In this document: piece after piece, positions 14,054-22,877 of the stretch
How the letters are laid out: each line of letters starts with the position of its first letter
How positions within the stretch are numbered: position 1 is the stretch's first letter
Assembly (NCBI GenBank): GCA_949448405.1
Contig: CASTFX010000002.1
Location: 1 to 26,669, forward strand
Reading direction: 5' to 3'
Length of the DNA: 26,669 nt
Source: an uncultured Clostridia bacterium
Lineage (GTDB): Bacteria > Bacillota > Clostridia > TANB77 > CAG-508
Position numbers and translations under genes: made by a program
Notes under the pieces: model-generated
The model's database searches: none
Told to the model about the DNA's origin: nothing
What the model saw: the letters and a program-made list of their open reading frames with translations, nothing else

Positions 14054-14941
14054 ATGGCAATGAATCCAATGCAAAAAAAGGCAAGAACATCATTTTTATT
14101 AGGAATGTTTTTAACTTTAATATTAACAGGTATAGTTATTGTAATTTTAATACTTCAATTAGGTAAAATAAGAAAAGAACAAGCTGCAATTATATATAAT
14201 CAAGTATATGTACTAAGCCAAGCTGCAACATCAGGAGATACTGTAGTAGGTAAAACAGTAGTAAAGAAAGTTGACAGTAGTGTTGTACCAAGTAATGCAA
14301 TTACTGCTGCAAATGCAGGTACATACATAACTGACCTTTCAACAAGCAAAATAAATCTTGAAGTTGGAACGATACTTACAACAGATATGATAAATACAGA
14401 AGGACAACCAGATACACCAGATATCAGAATGCAAGAATACAACATGGTAATTTTACCAACTAAATTGACAGCTGGAGAAACAGTAGATATAAGATTAAGA
14501 CTTCCATCAGGAGAAGATTACATTGTTTTATCAAAAAAATATATAGAAGAAGCAAATGCTAATACAATCTGGATAAAAGTTGGAGAAGATGAGATTTTAA
14601 CTATGAGTAATGCAATAGTTGAAGCATATATTATGGAAGGTTCACTTCTATATGCAACAACTTATACAGATGCAGGAATGCAAGAATCATCTACACCTAC
14701 ATATGTAGCTAAAAATTCAGTAATTAATTTAATGAACACAGATCCTAATATCACAGCAGTTGCAAAAGCAGCATTAGCCGCTAGATATACAGAAAATTTA
14801 AGAGCTCAAAGAGATATTATAAATCAAGCTCTAAATGGATATTCAGGAGATGCAACAGAAAATATTGAAGATAAATTAGAGCAAGAAATACAAAGACAAC
14901 AAACAGCAAGACAAGAATATATAGATTTATTAGGATTATAA
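14054..14941 (+). CDS. CpaB/RcpC-like SAF-domain protein
   Basis: The first gene of the Tad-like cluster. The 295-residue protein has one N-terminal membrane helix (about residues 13-36, FLLGMFLTLILTGIVIVILIL) and an extracytoplasmic part. About residues 65-120 follow the SAF pattern of CpaB proteins: GDTVVGKTVVKKVDSSVVPSNAI is followed by a tract equivalent to vGtiLTtDMI. In Tad systems CpaB is an envelope component linked to the secretin in diderms; in monoderms its partner is unclear. The C-terminal part is helical and acidic (LEQEIQRQQTARQEY) and is not typical of CpaB. AGAGGAGG precedes the ATG and a promoter lies at 13969-13997. Confidence 0.7.
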   Translation: MAMNPMQKKARTSFLLGMFLTLILTGIVIVILILQLGKIRKEQAAIIYNQVYVLSQAATSGDTVVGKTVVKKVDSSVVPSNAITAANAGTYITDLSTSKINLEVGTILTTDMINTEGQPDTPDIRMQEYNMVILPTKLTAGETVDIRLRLPSGEDYIVLSKKYIEEANANTIWIKVGEDEILTMSNAIVEAYIMEGSLLYATTYTDAGMQESSTPTYVAKNSVINLMNTDPNITAVAKAALAARYTENLRAQRDIINQALNGYSGDATENIEDKLEQEIQRQQTARQEYIDLLGL

Positions 14942-14948
14942 TAAATTA

Positions 14949-14988
14949 AAAGCAAAAGTAAAAGCAAATGAGCATTTACTTTTGCTTT
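14949..14988 (+). promoter_or_regulatory. Intercistronic hairpin
   Basis: A perfect 14-bp stem (14949-14962 with 14975-14988), 12-nt loop, starts 8 bases after the stop of the SAF-protein gene and has no T tract. It is probably a stability or partial-attenuation element separating expression of the first gene from the rest of the cluster. Confidence 0.5.
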
Positions 14989-15026
14989 CAGTAAGTAATA
15001 CTTTAAGAAAGGATAGGAATAGCAAA

Positions 15027-15725
15027 ATGAAAACAGTAGGTTTTTTAGGAGGATATGATAAAATTGACTTAATATTGTATGTAGCAAGAATTTTGACATT
15101 AGCCAAAAAGAGAGTAATAGTAATAGATACAACAATAGCTCAAAAAGCAAAATATGTAGTTCCATCAATTAGTCCAACAAAAACATATTTAACAGAATTT
15201 GAAGGATTTGATGTAGCAGTTGGCTTTAAAAGTATGGATGAAATAAAACAATATTTAGGTATTGGAGATAAACCATTAAATTATGATATTGCTTTAATTG
15301 ATATTGATACTCCAGAAATGTTCCAGAGTTTTGATGCAATGAGAAACTATAACAATTGTTTTGTTACAGCATTTGACCTTTATTCATTAAAAAAAGGATT
15401 AGAAATATTAAGCGCTTGTACTGTTCCTATAAAATTAACAAAAGTACTATTTTCTAAGAGTATGCTTAAAGAAGAAAATGAATATTTAGATTATTTATCA
15501 TTAGGTTACAAAATTAAATGGGATAAGGAGATAATAAATTTCCCTATAGAACTTGGAAATTATAGTGTTACAGTAGAAAACCAAATAATATCAAGAATAA
15601 AGATAAAAAGACTTAGTGATCATTATAAAAATAGTTTGCAATACTTAATAGAAATGACTTTAGATGGTGAAGTTTCAGGTAAAGAAGTTTCAAAAATTAT
15701 CAAAAATTTAGAAAAGGAAGTATAA
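15027..15725 (+). CDS. Degenerate ParA/MinD-like protein of the Tad-like cluster
   Basis: The start is placed at ATG 15027 (MKTVGFLGGYDKID), preceded by AAAGGATAGG; an in-frame non-ATG start 45 bases upstream would lie inside the hairpin. The 232-residue protein has the outline of a ParA/CpaE fold: first strand TVGFLGG, helix, RVIVIDTT and YDIALIDID (Walker-B-like). The Walker A loop is not recognisable (GGYDKIDLI has no GKT/GKS). It is therefore unlikely to be a normal ATPase. It is followed three bases after its stop by a second ParA-like gene, suggesting a heteromeric pair replacing the single CpaE/TadZ polar-localisation ATPase of ordinary Tad systems. Confidence 0.55.
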   Translation: MKTVGFLGGYDKIDLILYVARILTLAKKRVIVIDTTIAQKAKYVVPSISPTKTYLTEFEGFDVAVGFKSMDEIKQYLGIGDKPLNYDIALIDIDTPEMFQSFDAMRNYNNCFVTAFDLYSLKKGLEILSACTVPIKLTKVLFSKSMLKEENEYLDYLSLGYKIKWDKEIINFPIELGNYSVTVENQIISRIKIKRLSDHYKNSLQYLIEMTLDGEVSGKEVSKIIKNLEKEV

Positions 15726-15728
15726 AAT

Positions 15729-16586
15729 ATGGCAATTATTACATTTTGGAATGATAATACAGGTAAAATAGGACAAACCCATTCAGCATTAGCTGTAGCA
15801 ACACATATGTCAATAGAACATAACTATAAAATCTTATTAGTATCAACAAGATATAATGATCAAGTCACAATGCAGGCTTTTGGATTTAACGAAATGCTTA
15901 AAACAGTAAATAAGATTACTAATAATAAAAATACTATGGATTTAGAATCAGGACTAGAAGGAATGTCAAAACTTGCCTTATCAAACAGGCTTACACCAGA
16001 CATAGTACCAAATTATACAAGAATGATATTTAAAAAGAGATTAGAAATACTAGCAGGACCAAGAGACAGAGAAGATGAAAAAATAGACTATGAAAAAATA
16101 TATTCATCAACTAAATATATATTAAATGTTGCTAAAAAATACTATGATATAATTTTTGTAGACCTAAATAATGGAATAGAAGATAATGTAACAAGAGATA
16201 TACTTAAAATGTCTGATATAATATTAATAGATTTAGAGCAAAAAATGTCAGAATTTGATAAAGTTATTGAACTTAGAGAAAAAGAAAGCGAATTATTTAC
16301 TCAAAGAAATACAATGCTTTTGATAAATAGATATGACAGAGAATCTAAGTATACAACAAAAAATATTACTAAGTATTTAAATGAAAGAAAAGAAATATTA
16401 TCTGTACCATACAATCATATTTATGCAGAAGCAGTTCAAGAGGGAACTGTAGCGGAAATGCTTTTAAACCCAAAGATTAGAAAATTAGAAGATACACAAG
16501 ATAGAACAGCATTTTTCATAAGTGAGTTAAAAAGAATTGAAGAAGCACTTATTTACAGAATGCAAGAATTACAAATGAGGATTTAA
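15729..16586 (+). CDS. CpaE/TadZ-like ParA-family protein with altered Walker A
   Basis: This 285-residue protein has the ParA/MinD fold seen in CpaE/TadZ: AIITFWNDNTGKIGQTHSALAVA at the nucleotide loop, ILLVSTRY after it, and DIIFVDLNNG at the switch II/Walker B position. The deviant Walker A motif (KGGxGKT) is changed: the position of the P-loop lysine is occupied by Gln (GKIGQTH), so hydrolysis is doubtful, as in pseudo-ATPase TadZ proteins. AAGGAAG precedes the ATG at 15729, and the gene is coupled to its neighbours (gap three bases upstream, 25 downstream). Likely role: localising the secretion ATPase complex at the membrane. Confidence 0.65.
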   Translation: MAIITFWNDNTGKIGQTHSALAVATHMSIEHNYKILLVSTRYNDQVTMQAFGFNEMLKTVNKITNNKNTMDLESGLEGMSKLALSNRLTPDIVPNYTRMIFKKRLEILAGPRDREDEKIDYEKIYSSTKYILNVAKKYYDIIFVDLNNGIEDNVTRDILKMSDIILIDLEQKMSEFDKVIELREKESELFTQRNTMLLINRYDRESKYTTKNITKYLNERKEILSVPYNHIYAEAVQEGTVAEMLLNPKIRKLEDTQDRTAFFISELKRIEEALIYRMQELQMRI

Positions 16587-16611
16587 TGAACTAAAAAGGA
16601 GGCATCCTACT

Positions 16612-18613
16612 ATGAATTTAATGAATACTTTGGCAATTTTATTAGTTCTACTAATTGCAACATTTATAGTTGTTAGGATATTAATTGCAAGAAAGAAAGA
16701 AGAAGTTGAAGAAGACGTAGAGTTAGATGATAAAACTTATACTTTACCTATGATGACTGAATTCGTTAAAAGAAGACTTGATGAAATTACCAAAATTAAC
16801 TTATATGATATAGGATTATCAGAAGAAGAATTAAAGAGAAGAAAAAACAAAAAATATGAATTGAAAAAAGCTTTAAAAGGATGTACATATGGAGATGTTA
16901 ATGATAAGAAGTATGTTAAGGAATTAATATATGATTTATTATCAAAAGAATATGGAACAGATGAAAGCAATATATCAAAAGCTATACCATTTGATATACC
17001 ATCTTTATTAACAGCACAAGATAAATTCGATATATTAATATATGTATATAAGCAACAATTTGCTTATGAAGCATTGACTGAGTTAATAAAAAAATACAAC
17101 TTAGATTCTTTAAAATATGTTGCAGGAGAATCAAAACCAGCATATGTAATAACAGCAGAAGAGATAGATGATATATATGAAAAAGAAAATATAGTATTAA
17201 ATTTTCATGATAAATTAAGTGTAGTAACTCAAAGAATTTACCAAACTTACAAAGGATATAGTAGTATAGATGAAGTAAGAGATATGAACATAGACGGAGT
17301 TTCAGGAGGAGTTTCAGGACTTCCAGAAAGTTTCTTAAGTCAAGTTGCTCAAACAGATGGAGATTATTTAGACCAAATATTGGAAAATAAAGTTCCAAGA
17401 GCTTGTGATAGTATCTGGATATTCTTCCATGGTGTATCTATAAGATTAGCCTTCTTAAGTTTTGGAACAGAGAGTGAACTTAAAAGAGTATGTCAAAATA
17501 TTTATAAATACAATAACCCAGGACAATTATCAGATTCTAATGGTTATAAGATTAACGAAATGAAAGATGGTTCACGTGTAGTAGTTGTTAGACCATCATT
17601 TTCTGAGACATGGGCTTTCTTTGTAAGAAAGTTTGACGTAAAACGTGCAACACTAGAACAGATAATTACTTGTGGTGGAAAAGATAAAGCAATTGATTTA
17701 TTAAAATTTTTAGTAAAAGGTGCAAGAATTATATCATTAACAGGTGAGCAAGGTTGTGGTAAAACAACAATGCTTATGGCTATGATAGAAAACATATATG
17801 AAACAATGAATATAAGGGTTCAAGAGGTAGCTTTCGAGTTACATTTAAGAAAAATATACCCAACAAGAAATATTTTATCATTCAGAGAGACTGAAACAGT
17901 TTCAGGACAAGAAGGACTAGACGTACAAAAGAAAACTGATGGTTCAGTAAACATTATACGGAGAGGTTGCAACAGACCCAGTTGCAGCATGGATGATACA
18001 AGCTGCCCAAGTTGCATCTAAGTTTACATTATTTACTCACCATGCTAAAACATTTCCAAACTTAGTTACAGCCCTTCGTAACTCAATGTTAAGAACTGGT
18101 GTATTCAAAGATGAAAAAACAGCAGAAGAACAAGTTATACAAGTATTAAACTTTGACATTCACTTAGTAAAAGACTTTAGAGGAAGAAGATACATAGAGA
18201 GAATAACAGAATGTATACCAGTAGAAAATAGAAATGAGTATACTTTTGACCATAGAGATGAAAAGACATTAGAAGGAAAGCTAGATAAATTTATGGACAA
18301 TGCAACACGCTATTTTACAAAAATAACAGATAGAGAAACTTATAAATATGTAAATATATTAGAATATATTGATGATGAATATGTAATAACAAATAAAATA
18401 TCAGATGCAAACTTAGTTGAAATGAGAAACAATATGGATGATAGCGATATTGAATCATTTGATAAATTTGTTGAAGAAAACTGGTCTGTTAGAATTAAAG
18501 ACGGATATGCAGGAGTTGAACCAATAGAAAAAACAGTTAAAGCAGCAAAAGAAACAAAACAGACTAAATCAAAAACTACAAAAACTAAGAAAGCAGTATC
18601 AAAAAAGAAATAA
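16612..18613 (+). CDS. CpaF/TadA-like secretion ATPase with one CGG frameshift
   Basis: This is a VirB11/CpaF-family hexameric ATPase that would power assembly of the Tad-like fibre. Unusually it has an N-terminal membrane helix (about residues 5-26) before the helical domain. Walker A is GEQGCGKTT at residues 378-386. At codon 450 (17959) an in-frame CGG breaks the frame. Skipping its C gives VNIIGEVATD and continues through AAWMIQAAQVASK and the His box TLFTHHAKT, i.e. the Walker B/His region expected of the family. The restored protein is about 666 residues and ends in a Lys-rich tail at 18613. Without the shift, the product stops 21 codons later and lacks Walker B and the His box, so no functional ATPase would be made. 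AAAGGAGG precedes the ATG. Confidence 0.88.
17959..17962 (+). other. CGG +1 frameshift site (CGGA), secretion ATPase
   Basis: Reads ATA C GGA GAG. Skipping C gives IIGEVATD, the conserved Walker B-adjacent Gly-Glu of CpaF/VirB11 ATPases. The zero frame runs 21 codons to TAA. Confidence 0.9.
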
Positions 18614-18639
18614 GATGAACAAAGGAGGTGCTTTATAAT

Positions 18640-20712
18640 ATGTCAAATAATATTGCCTTATACTTAATGGGTGGATCAGTTGCAGCACTTGTCATTATCG
18701 TTATTGCTTATATATTAGTAAATAAAGCACTAAATAAAGGCGAGAGAAAATATATAAGAGAATTAAGACAAGGAACAAAAACTAATAAATTTTCATCAGA
18801 TATACTATATCAAAAATTATATATGATATATATAAAAGTACCAGGCATAAAAAGATATTTGCTAAAATTAAGAAGAAGGCTAGAGATAATTAGTATACAA
18901 GATGAATACCAGACAAGAAGACAAGCATCTTCAATGATAACAAAAGCTCTACTTATCATCATACCACTTACAATATTAATTATTGTAATGGCACATTCAA
19001 ACCTTCTATTGTTAGGAATACTTATAATTTTTGAAGTATTTATGATAGAAACAATAATTGAAGGAATGGTTAGTAAGCTTGACACGAAGCTTTTAAAAGA
19101 GCAAGTAGAATTTTTCTCTGAAGTAAGACATGCATATCATGAATACAATATGGTTGAAGAAGCTATATATCAAGCATCACAAGACGATGAATTAGAGATT
19201 TCAAGACAGGGTGAAAAGATATATGAAATACTTATATCTAATGATCCAGAAGAAGAATTAGAAAAATATTATGATATAGCACCAAATAGCTATTTAAAAG
19301 AATTTGCAGGAATATCATATTTAACAAGAGAATTTGGAGATAGAAAAACAGATACTGGAGCATCTTTATATTTAAAAAACTTAAATAATATAACTCAAGA
19401 AATGCAAATAGAAATATTAAAAAGAGATAAACTAGATTATGTATTCCAAAGTTTATCAGTTATATCTATTATTCCAATATTATTTATAGAAACACTTAAA
19501 AACTGGGCAGTTTCAAATTTTAGTTTTACAAGAAGTTTTTATGATGGAAAAGTAGGATTAATAGTACAAATGTTAATTATAGTTTTAACTTTTGTATGTT
19601 ATTTACTTATAAGAAAAGTAAAAGACACAACTTCAAATACAAGTTCAAAGAACACACAAAATCCTTGGCAATCAAAACTATATAAAATACCAATATTAAA
19701 GAAATTTGTTAATTTATTTGTTCCTAAAAAGGGAACTAAGCAATATAAAAACTTAACAAGACTTTTAAAAGATGCAGCATCTAAGGATAAAATGGAATGG
19801 ATATATATAAATAAGCTATGTTTGACAGTTGTAGTATTTATAGTTTCAATATTTTTCATGGATAGGATACATAAAACAGCGATAAGTTATATATATGACC
19901 AACCTACAACAAGCTTTAACTTAATATCAATGTCTGCAAAAGATGAAAAAGCAGCTATAGAACTTACAAAAATTGATAATGTATTCCTTGATATGTTCAA
20001 AGGAGAAACTAAAGTTACAAAAGCTATGATTTCAGCAAAAATGACTGCTTCTCCATATTATAAAGAAGCAACACCAGAAGAAATAGAAATAGCAGCAGAT
20101 AGAGTGTACACTAAATTACAAACAATAAATAGTGAATATATTAAATGGTTTGAAGTATTAATCGGACTTGTATTAGCATCTGTTGGATATATGGCACCAA
20201 CATGGATTTTATATTTCCAAAAAGTATTAAGACAACTTGAAATGGAAGATGAAGTAATGCAGTATCAGACAATTATAGTAATGCTTATGAAAATAGAAAG
20301 AGTAAATGTTGAAATGATATTAGAATGGCTTGAGAGGTATGCAAATATTTTCAAGGGACCAATTACAAAATGTGTAAACAACTATGAAAGTGGTGCTTGG
20401 GAAGCATTGGAAGAGCTAAAAAATGATATTACTTATCAACCGCTGATAACTATAGTAGAAAGCTTACAAGCAGCAGTTGAAAAAATACCAATAAGAGAAG
20501 CATTTGATGAATTAGATACAGAAAGAGAATATTACCAAGAAAAGAGAAAAGCATCAAATGAAAAGTTAATATCAAGAAAAGGTATGATAGGAAAAGGAAT
20601 TGGTTTTGCACCTATGATAGTACTATTTGTTGGATATTTAATAGTACCATTAGTTGCAATAGGATTAATGAGTATGACAGATTCATTTTCAACATTATCA
20701 GGAATGATTTAA
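18640..20712 (+). CDS. TadB-TadC-like fused membrane platform protein
   Basis: The start is ATG 18640, ten bases after AAGGAGGTG (18622-18629). The 690-residue protein appears to be two T2SS-F-type platform modules in one chain. The first half has a membrane helix near the N-terminus (LMGGSVAALVIIVIAYILV), a helical hairpin around residues 105-145 and a helix around 310-330. The second half repeats the plan with helices near 390-410, 515-535 and 665-685 around the cytoplasmic segment MILEWLERYANIF. Ordinary Tad systems encode TadB and TadC as separate proteins of about 300 residues each. The gene follows the ATPase directly, as tadB does after tadA. It would form the inner-membrane platform on which the ATPase acts. 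Confidence 0.65.
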   Translation: MSNNIALYLMGGSVAALVIIVIAYILVNKALNKGERKYIRELRQGTKTNKFSSDILYQKLYMIYIKVPGIKRYLLKLRRRLEIISIQDEYQTRRQASSMITKALLIIIPLTILIIVMAHSNLLLLGILIIFEVFMIETIIEGMVSKLDTKLLKEQVEFFSEVRHAYHEYNMVEEAIYQASQDDELEISRQGEKIYEILISNDPEEELEKYYDIAPNSYLKEFAGISYLTREFGDRKTDTGASLYLKNLNNITQEMQIEILKRDKLDYVFQSLSVISIIPILFIETLKNWAVSNFSFTRSFYDGKVGLIVQMLIIVLTFVCYLLIRKVKDTTSNTSSKNTQNPWQSKLYKIPILKKFVNLFVPKKGTKQYKNLTRLLKDAASKDKMEWIYINKLCLTVVVFIVSIFFMDRIHKTAISYIYDQPTTSFNLISMSAKDEKAAIELTKIDNVFLDMFKGETKVTKAMISAKMTASPYYKEATPEEIEIAADRVYTKLQTINSEYIKWFEVLIGLVLASVGYMAPTWILYFQKVLRQLEMEDEVMQYQTIIVMLMKIERVNVEMILEWLERYANIFKGPITKCVNNYESGAWEALEELKNDITYQPLITIVESLQAAVEKIPIREAFDELDTEREYYQEKRKASNEKLISRKGMIGKGIGFAPMIVLFVGYLIVPLVAIGLMSMTDSFSTLSGMI

Positions 20713-20738
20713 AGAACAAAAGATAGGGAGGCAGATAT

Positions 20739-21387
20739 ATGGAAAATGCATCAAAAGCTTTGCTTATGGCTGGAGGAATATTAATAGCTATGATAACTAT
20801 TACTGTATTTGTGTATATGTTTGGTCAGATTAGCGAAATGAAAAATGCTACTGATACAGATACATCTCAAGAAGAATTACTTGCATATAATCAAGCCTTT
20901 GAATCATATAACAAAAAACTTATGTATGGAGCAGATATAATAAGTGTAATAAACAAAGCAGTGGATAATAACAAAAGATATGATGTAGAAAAGCCAGAAT
21001 TTTATGACAATATATATCACATTAATATAACATTTAAGTTAAAAAATGAACTTTCAGTAACAGAAGAATCTTTTTTAAGAAATGGAGATAGAATAGGTTC
21101 AAGAACAATAGGTGGAACAGCACTTAAAAAAGATACGATATATAGTATGGATAAAGATTATGAAAAGATACAAAATATACTTATAAATGCTGTATCTCGG
21201 AAAAGATGAAGATAATGTAACATATGATAATTCTAAGAATACAAAAACAGAAACTAAAGCAAATGGGGATTATACAATTACAATATATCCAGCAGCAGAA
21301 TTTAAAAGAAGAACTTTTAAATGTACAGGAGTAGAATATAATAAGTCTGGAAGAGTAAGCAAAATGTCATTTGAAGAATACAAATAG
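20739..21387 (+). CDS. Pilin-like protein (MENASKAL family) with one CGG frameshift
   Basis: An N-terminal helix starts almost at the first residue: MENASKALLMAGGILIAMITITVFVYMFGQ. A family motif follows, AYNQAFESYNKKLMYGADIISVINKAVDNNK. At codon 154 (21198) an in-frame CGG occurs. Skipping its C joins AVS to GKDEDNVTYDN and gives a protein of about 215 residues ending FKCTGVEYNKSGRVSKMSFEEYK. The gene at 21904 encodes a paralogue with the same motif (FVGKTMYGADVLTIINKAIDNN) and the same end (FECSNIEYNKQKRVSKI) in one unbroken frame, which independently supports the restored frame. AGGGAGG precedes the ATG. It is probably a structural or pseudopilin subunit of the Tad-like machine. No prepilin peptidase site is visible upstream of the hydrophobic helix. 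Confidence 0.8.
21198..21201 (+). other. CGG +1 frameshift site (CGGA), pilin-like gene
   Basis: Reads TCT C GGA AAA. The zero frame meets TGA after three codons. Skipping C gives SGKDEDN and rejoins the C-terminal region shared with the unbroken paralogue at 21904. Confidence 0.9.
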
Positions 21388-21411
21388 ATAAGGCTATTGG
21401 AGGAAATAAAA

Positions 21412-21846
21412 ATGGAGAATGCGTCAAAGGCTTTGATAATGGCAGCAGGGATATTAATTGGAATGTTAATTGCAGCACTGTTTTCATATGAAATGGTAGC
21501 AGTTTCAGAAAGTGGAAAAGAACATCAAAAACAGATGAATCTTAAAATGGTTACAGAGTTTAATGCAAACTTCGCAAAATATACAGGAAAAAGATTAACA
21601 GCTCAAGAAGTTGCAACAATATATAATTATGTAGCAGAATGGAATAAAGACAATCCGGCAACAGCAATAAAGGTAAATATAATAGGAATTCCTACTTTAA
21701 ATGATGTTAAAGCTGGAAGAGCAGGAATTGAAGAGTTCTTAGATAATAGCTGGGAAGAAGATAGAGAAAGAAATTTTAGGATAATTATAGATTCGCATGA
21801 TAATGAAGGCTATGTAAATGAAATTACATTTAAGTTATGGAATTAA
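21412..21846 (+). CDS. Pilin-like protein (MENASKAL family), 144 aa
   Basis: The start is ATG 21412 (MENASKALIMAAGILIGML), with GGAGG at 21399-21403; the in-frame TTG at 21397 would include the ribosome site. A hydrophobic helix spans about residues 6-26, followed by a soluble domain with the family motif FNANFAKYTGKRLTAQEVATIYNY. At 144 residues it is shorter than its neighbour upstream, and it lacks the EYNK-RVSK end. It contains no in-frame CGG. It is likely a minor or alternative subunit of the same fibre or pseudopilus. Confidence 0.7.
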   Translation: MENASKALIMAAGILIGMLIAALFSYEMVAVSESGKEHQKQMNLKMVTEFNANFAKYTGKRLTAQEVATIYNYVAEWNKDNPATAIKVNIIGIPTLNDVKAGRAGIEEFLDNSWEEDRERNFRIIIDSHDNEGYVNEITFKLWN

Positions 21847-21858
21847 AAATTTATTTTA

Positions 21859-21887
21859 TTGCCAATTGGTACAAAAAGTGGTATAAT
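21859..21887 (+). promoter_or_regulatory. Internal sigma-A promoter
   Basis: TTGCCA at 21859-21864, 17-bp spacer, TATAAT at 21882-21887. Transcription would start about ten bases before the ATG at 21904, a very short leader. It gives the downstream pilin-like genes a separate start of transcription. Confidence 0.75.
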
Positions 21888-21903
21888 AAAAAGAGGTATT
21901 CTG

Positions 21904-22356
21904 ATGAAAAAAACTATTTTTTTTATAATAATGATACTAGTTCTAATAATAGTAATAATAATTGCGGGAATTAGTAATAACAAATCAAAAGAAAGAGAAA
22001 GACAAGCTTTTAATGTTCAATTCGAAAGTTTTGTTGGAAAGACTATGTATGGCGCAGATGTCCTTACAATAATAAATAAAGCAATAGATAATAATACAGA
22101 ATATGACATAAAAAAAGATGAGGAAGGATTTTACATAGAAGATAATGAACATTCGTTAAGAGTAGAACTTATACTACTTTCTAAGAATAGTGAAGGAAAA
22201 TTAGAAGAAAAAATTCATCAGATGGAAACATTAGAGAAAGTAGGGCTAAACGGATTTATCTCAAATTTTGGTCTAACTTCTTTTGAATGTTCAAATATTG
22301 AATATAACAAACAAAAAAGAGTAAGCAAGATAATAGTGAAACAATTAGAAATATAA
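21904..22356 (+). CDS. Pilin-like paralogue with intact frame
   Basis: The start is ATG 21904 (MKKTIFFIIMILVLIIVII), after AGAGGTATT; upstream in-frame residues would fall inside the promoter at 21859-21887. The 150-residue protein has an N-terminal helix (about 4-22) with a positively charged start, unlike the MENASKAL start of its neighbours. Its soluble domain matches the protein encoded at 20739: NVQFESFVGKTMYGADVLTI and, at the end, FECSNIEYNKQKRVSKI. It is the internal control for the CGG site in that gene, since the same domain is encoded here without interruption. It may derive from a duplication of the soluble domain with a new anchor. Confidence 0.7.
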   Translation: MKKTIFFIIMILVLIIVIIIAGISNNKSKERERQAFNVQFESFVGKTMYGADVLTIINKAIDNNTEYDIKKDEEGFYIEDNEHSLRVELILLSKNSEGKLEEKIHQMETLEKVGLNGFISNFGLTSFECSNIEYNKQKRVSKIIVKQLEI

Positions 22357-22440
22357 GTTAAATTTAGTCTTTAATATTGACATTATAATTAATTAATGTT
22401 AAAAATAATAATATACAAAAGTTAAAGGGAGGAAAAGTTT

Positions 22441-22854
22441 ATGGAAAATGCTTCAAAAGCTCTTATTATAGCAGGAGCAATCTTAATATCAATTTTATTA
22501 ATAAGTGTAGGAATTCTAGTAATGCAATCAGCAAGTGGAGTTCAAGACCAAATGGGACACCAAATGGATGCAACAGAATTACAATCATTTAATGCACAAT
22601 TTTCAAGTTATTCAGGAACAAATAAAAATGCAGCTAATGTAAAATCATTATATGAGAGAGTAATAACAAGTAATGCAAAAAATAATTATACAGTAACTAT
22701 GACAATAAATGGAGCCGAAGTTAATGCAACAAGTATAGCAAATCTTTCATCAAAAGATAAATATTTAATAGTAATAGAGGATACTGCTGGAGATGGTGCA
22801 TATGATACTATAACAGTTACATCAACTTCTGGAAGTGTTACATCAACACCATAG
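22441..22854 (+). CDS. Pilin-like protein (MENASKAL family), 137 aa
   Basis: A 137-residue protein with a very hydrophobic N-terminal helix (MENASKALIIAGAILISILL, about residues 6-30). A Gln/Ser-rich neck (SASGVQDQMGHQMDATELQ) and the family motif SFNAQFSSYSGTNKNAANVKSLYERV follow. The C-terminal half is rich in Thr, Ser and Asn with beta character (YTVTMTINGAEV, DTITVTSTSG), typical of secreted fibre subunits. It has the best ribosome site of the group (AAGGGAGGAAAAG) and an AT-rich 84-bp gap in front, so it may be the major subunit. Low charge and small size fit this idea. No leader peptide precedes the helix. Confidence 0.7.
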   Translation: MENASKALIIAGAILISILLISVGILVMQSASGVQDQMGHQMDATELQSFNAQFSSYSGTNKNAANVKSLYERVITSNAKNNYTVTMTINGAEVNATSIANLSSKDKYLIVIEDTAGDGAYDTITVTSTSGSVTSTP

Positions 22855-22877
22855 TAATTATTGAAAGGATATAATAT

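Noticed and set aside
16982..17398. Long minus-strand open frame opposite the ATPase gene
   Set aside because: Leu/His-rich composition typical of a shadow frame, no ribosome site, and a clear plus-strand gene on the other strand.
17993..18613. Separate gene starting at the ATG at 17993 (second half of the ATPase)
   Set aside because: The ATG lies in the middle of the conserved AAWMIQAAQ segment and has no ribosome site; it is the continuation of the ATPase after the CGG site.
21187..21387. Separate small gene after the pilin-like gene
   Set aside because: It begins inside the preceding coding region, has no ribosome site, and matches the C-terminus of the paralogue encoded at 21904.
22377..22417. 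Promoter from TTGACA at 22377 before the pilin-like gene at 22441
   Set aside because: No -10 box lies at an acceptable distance; the candidates are 23 or more bases away.
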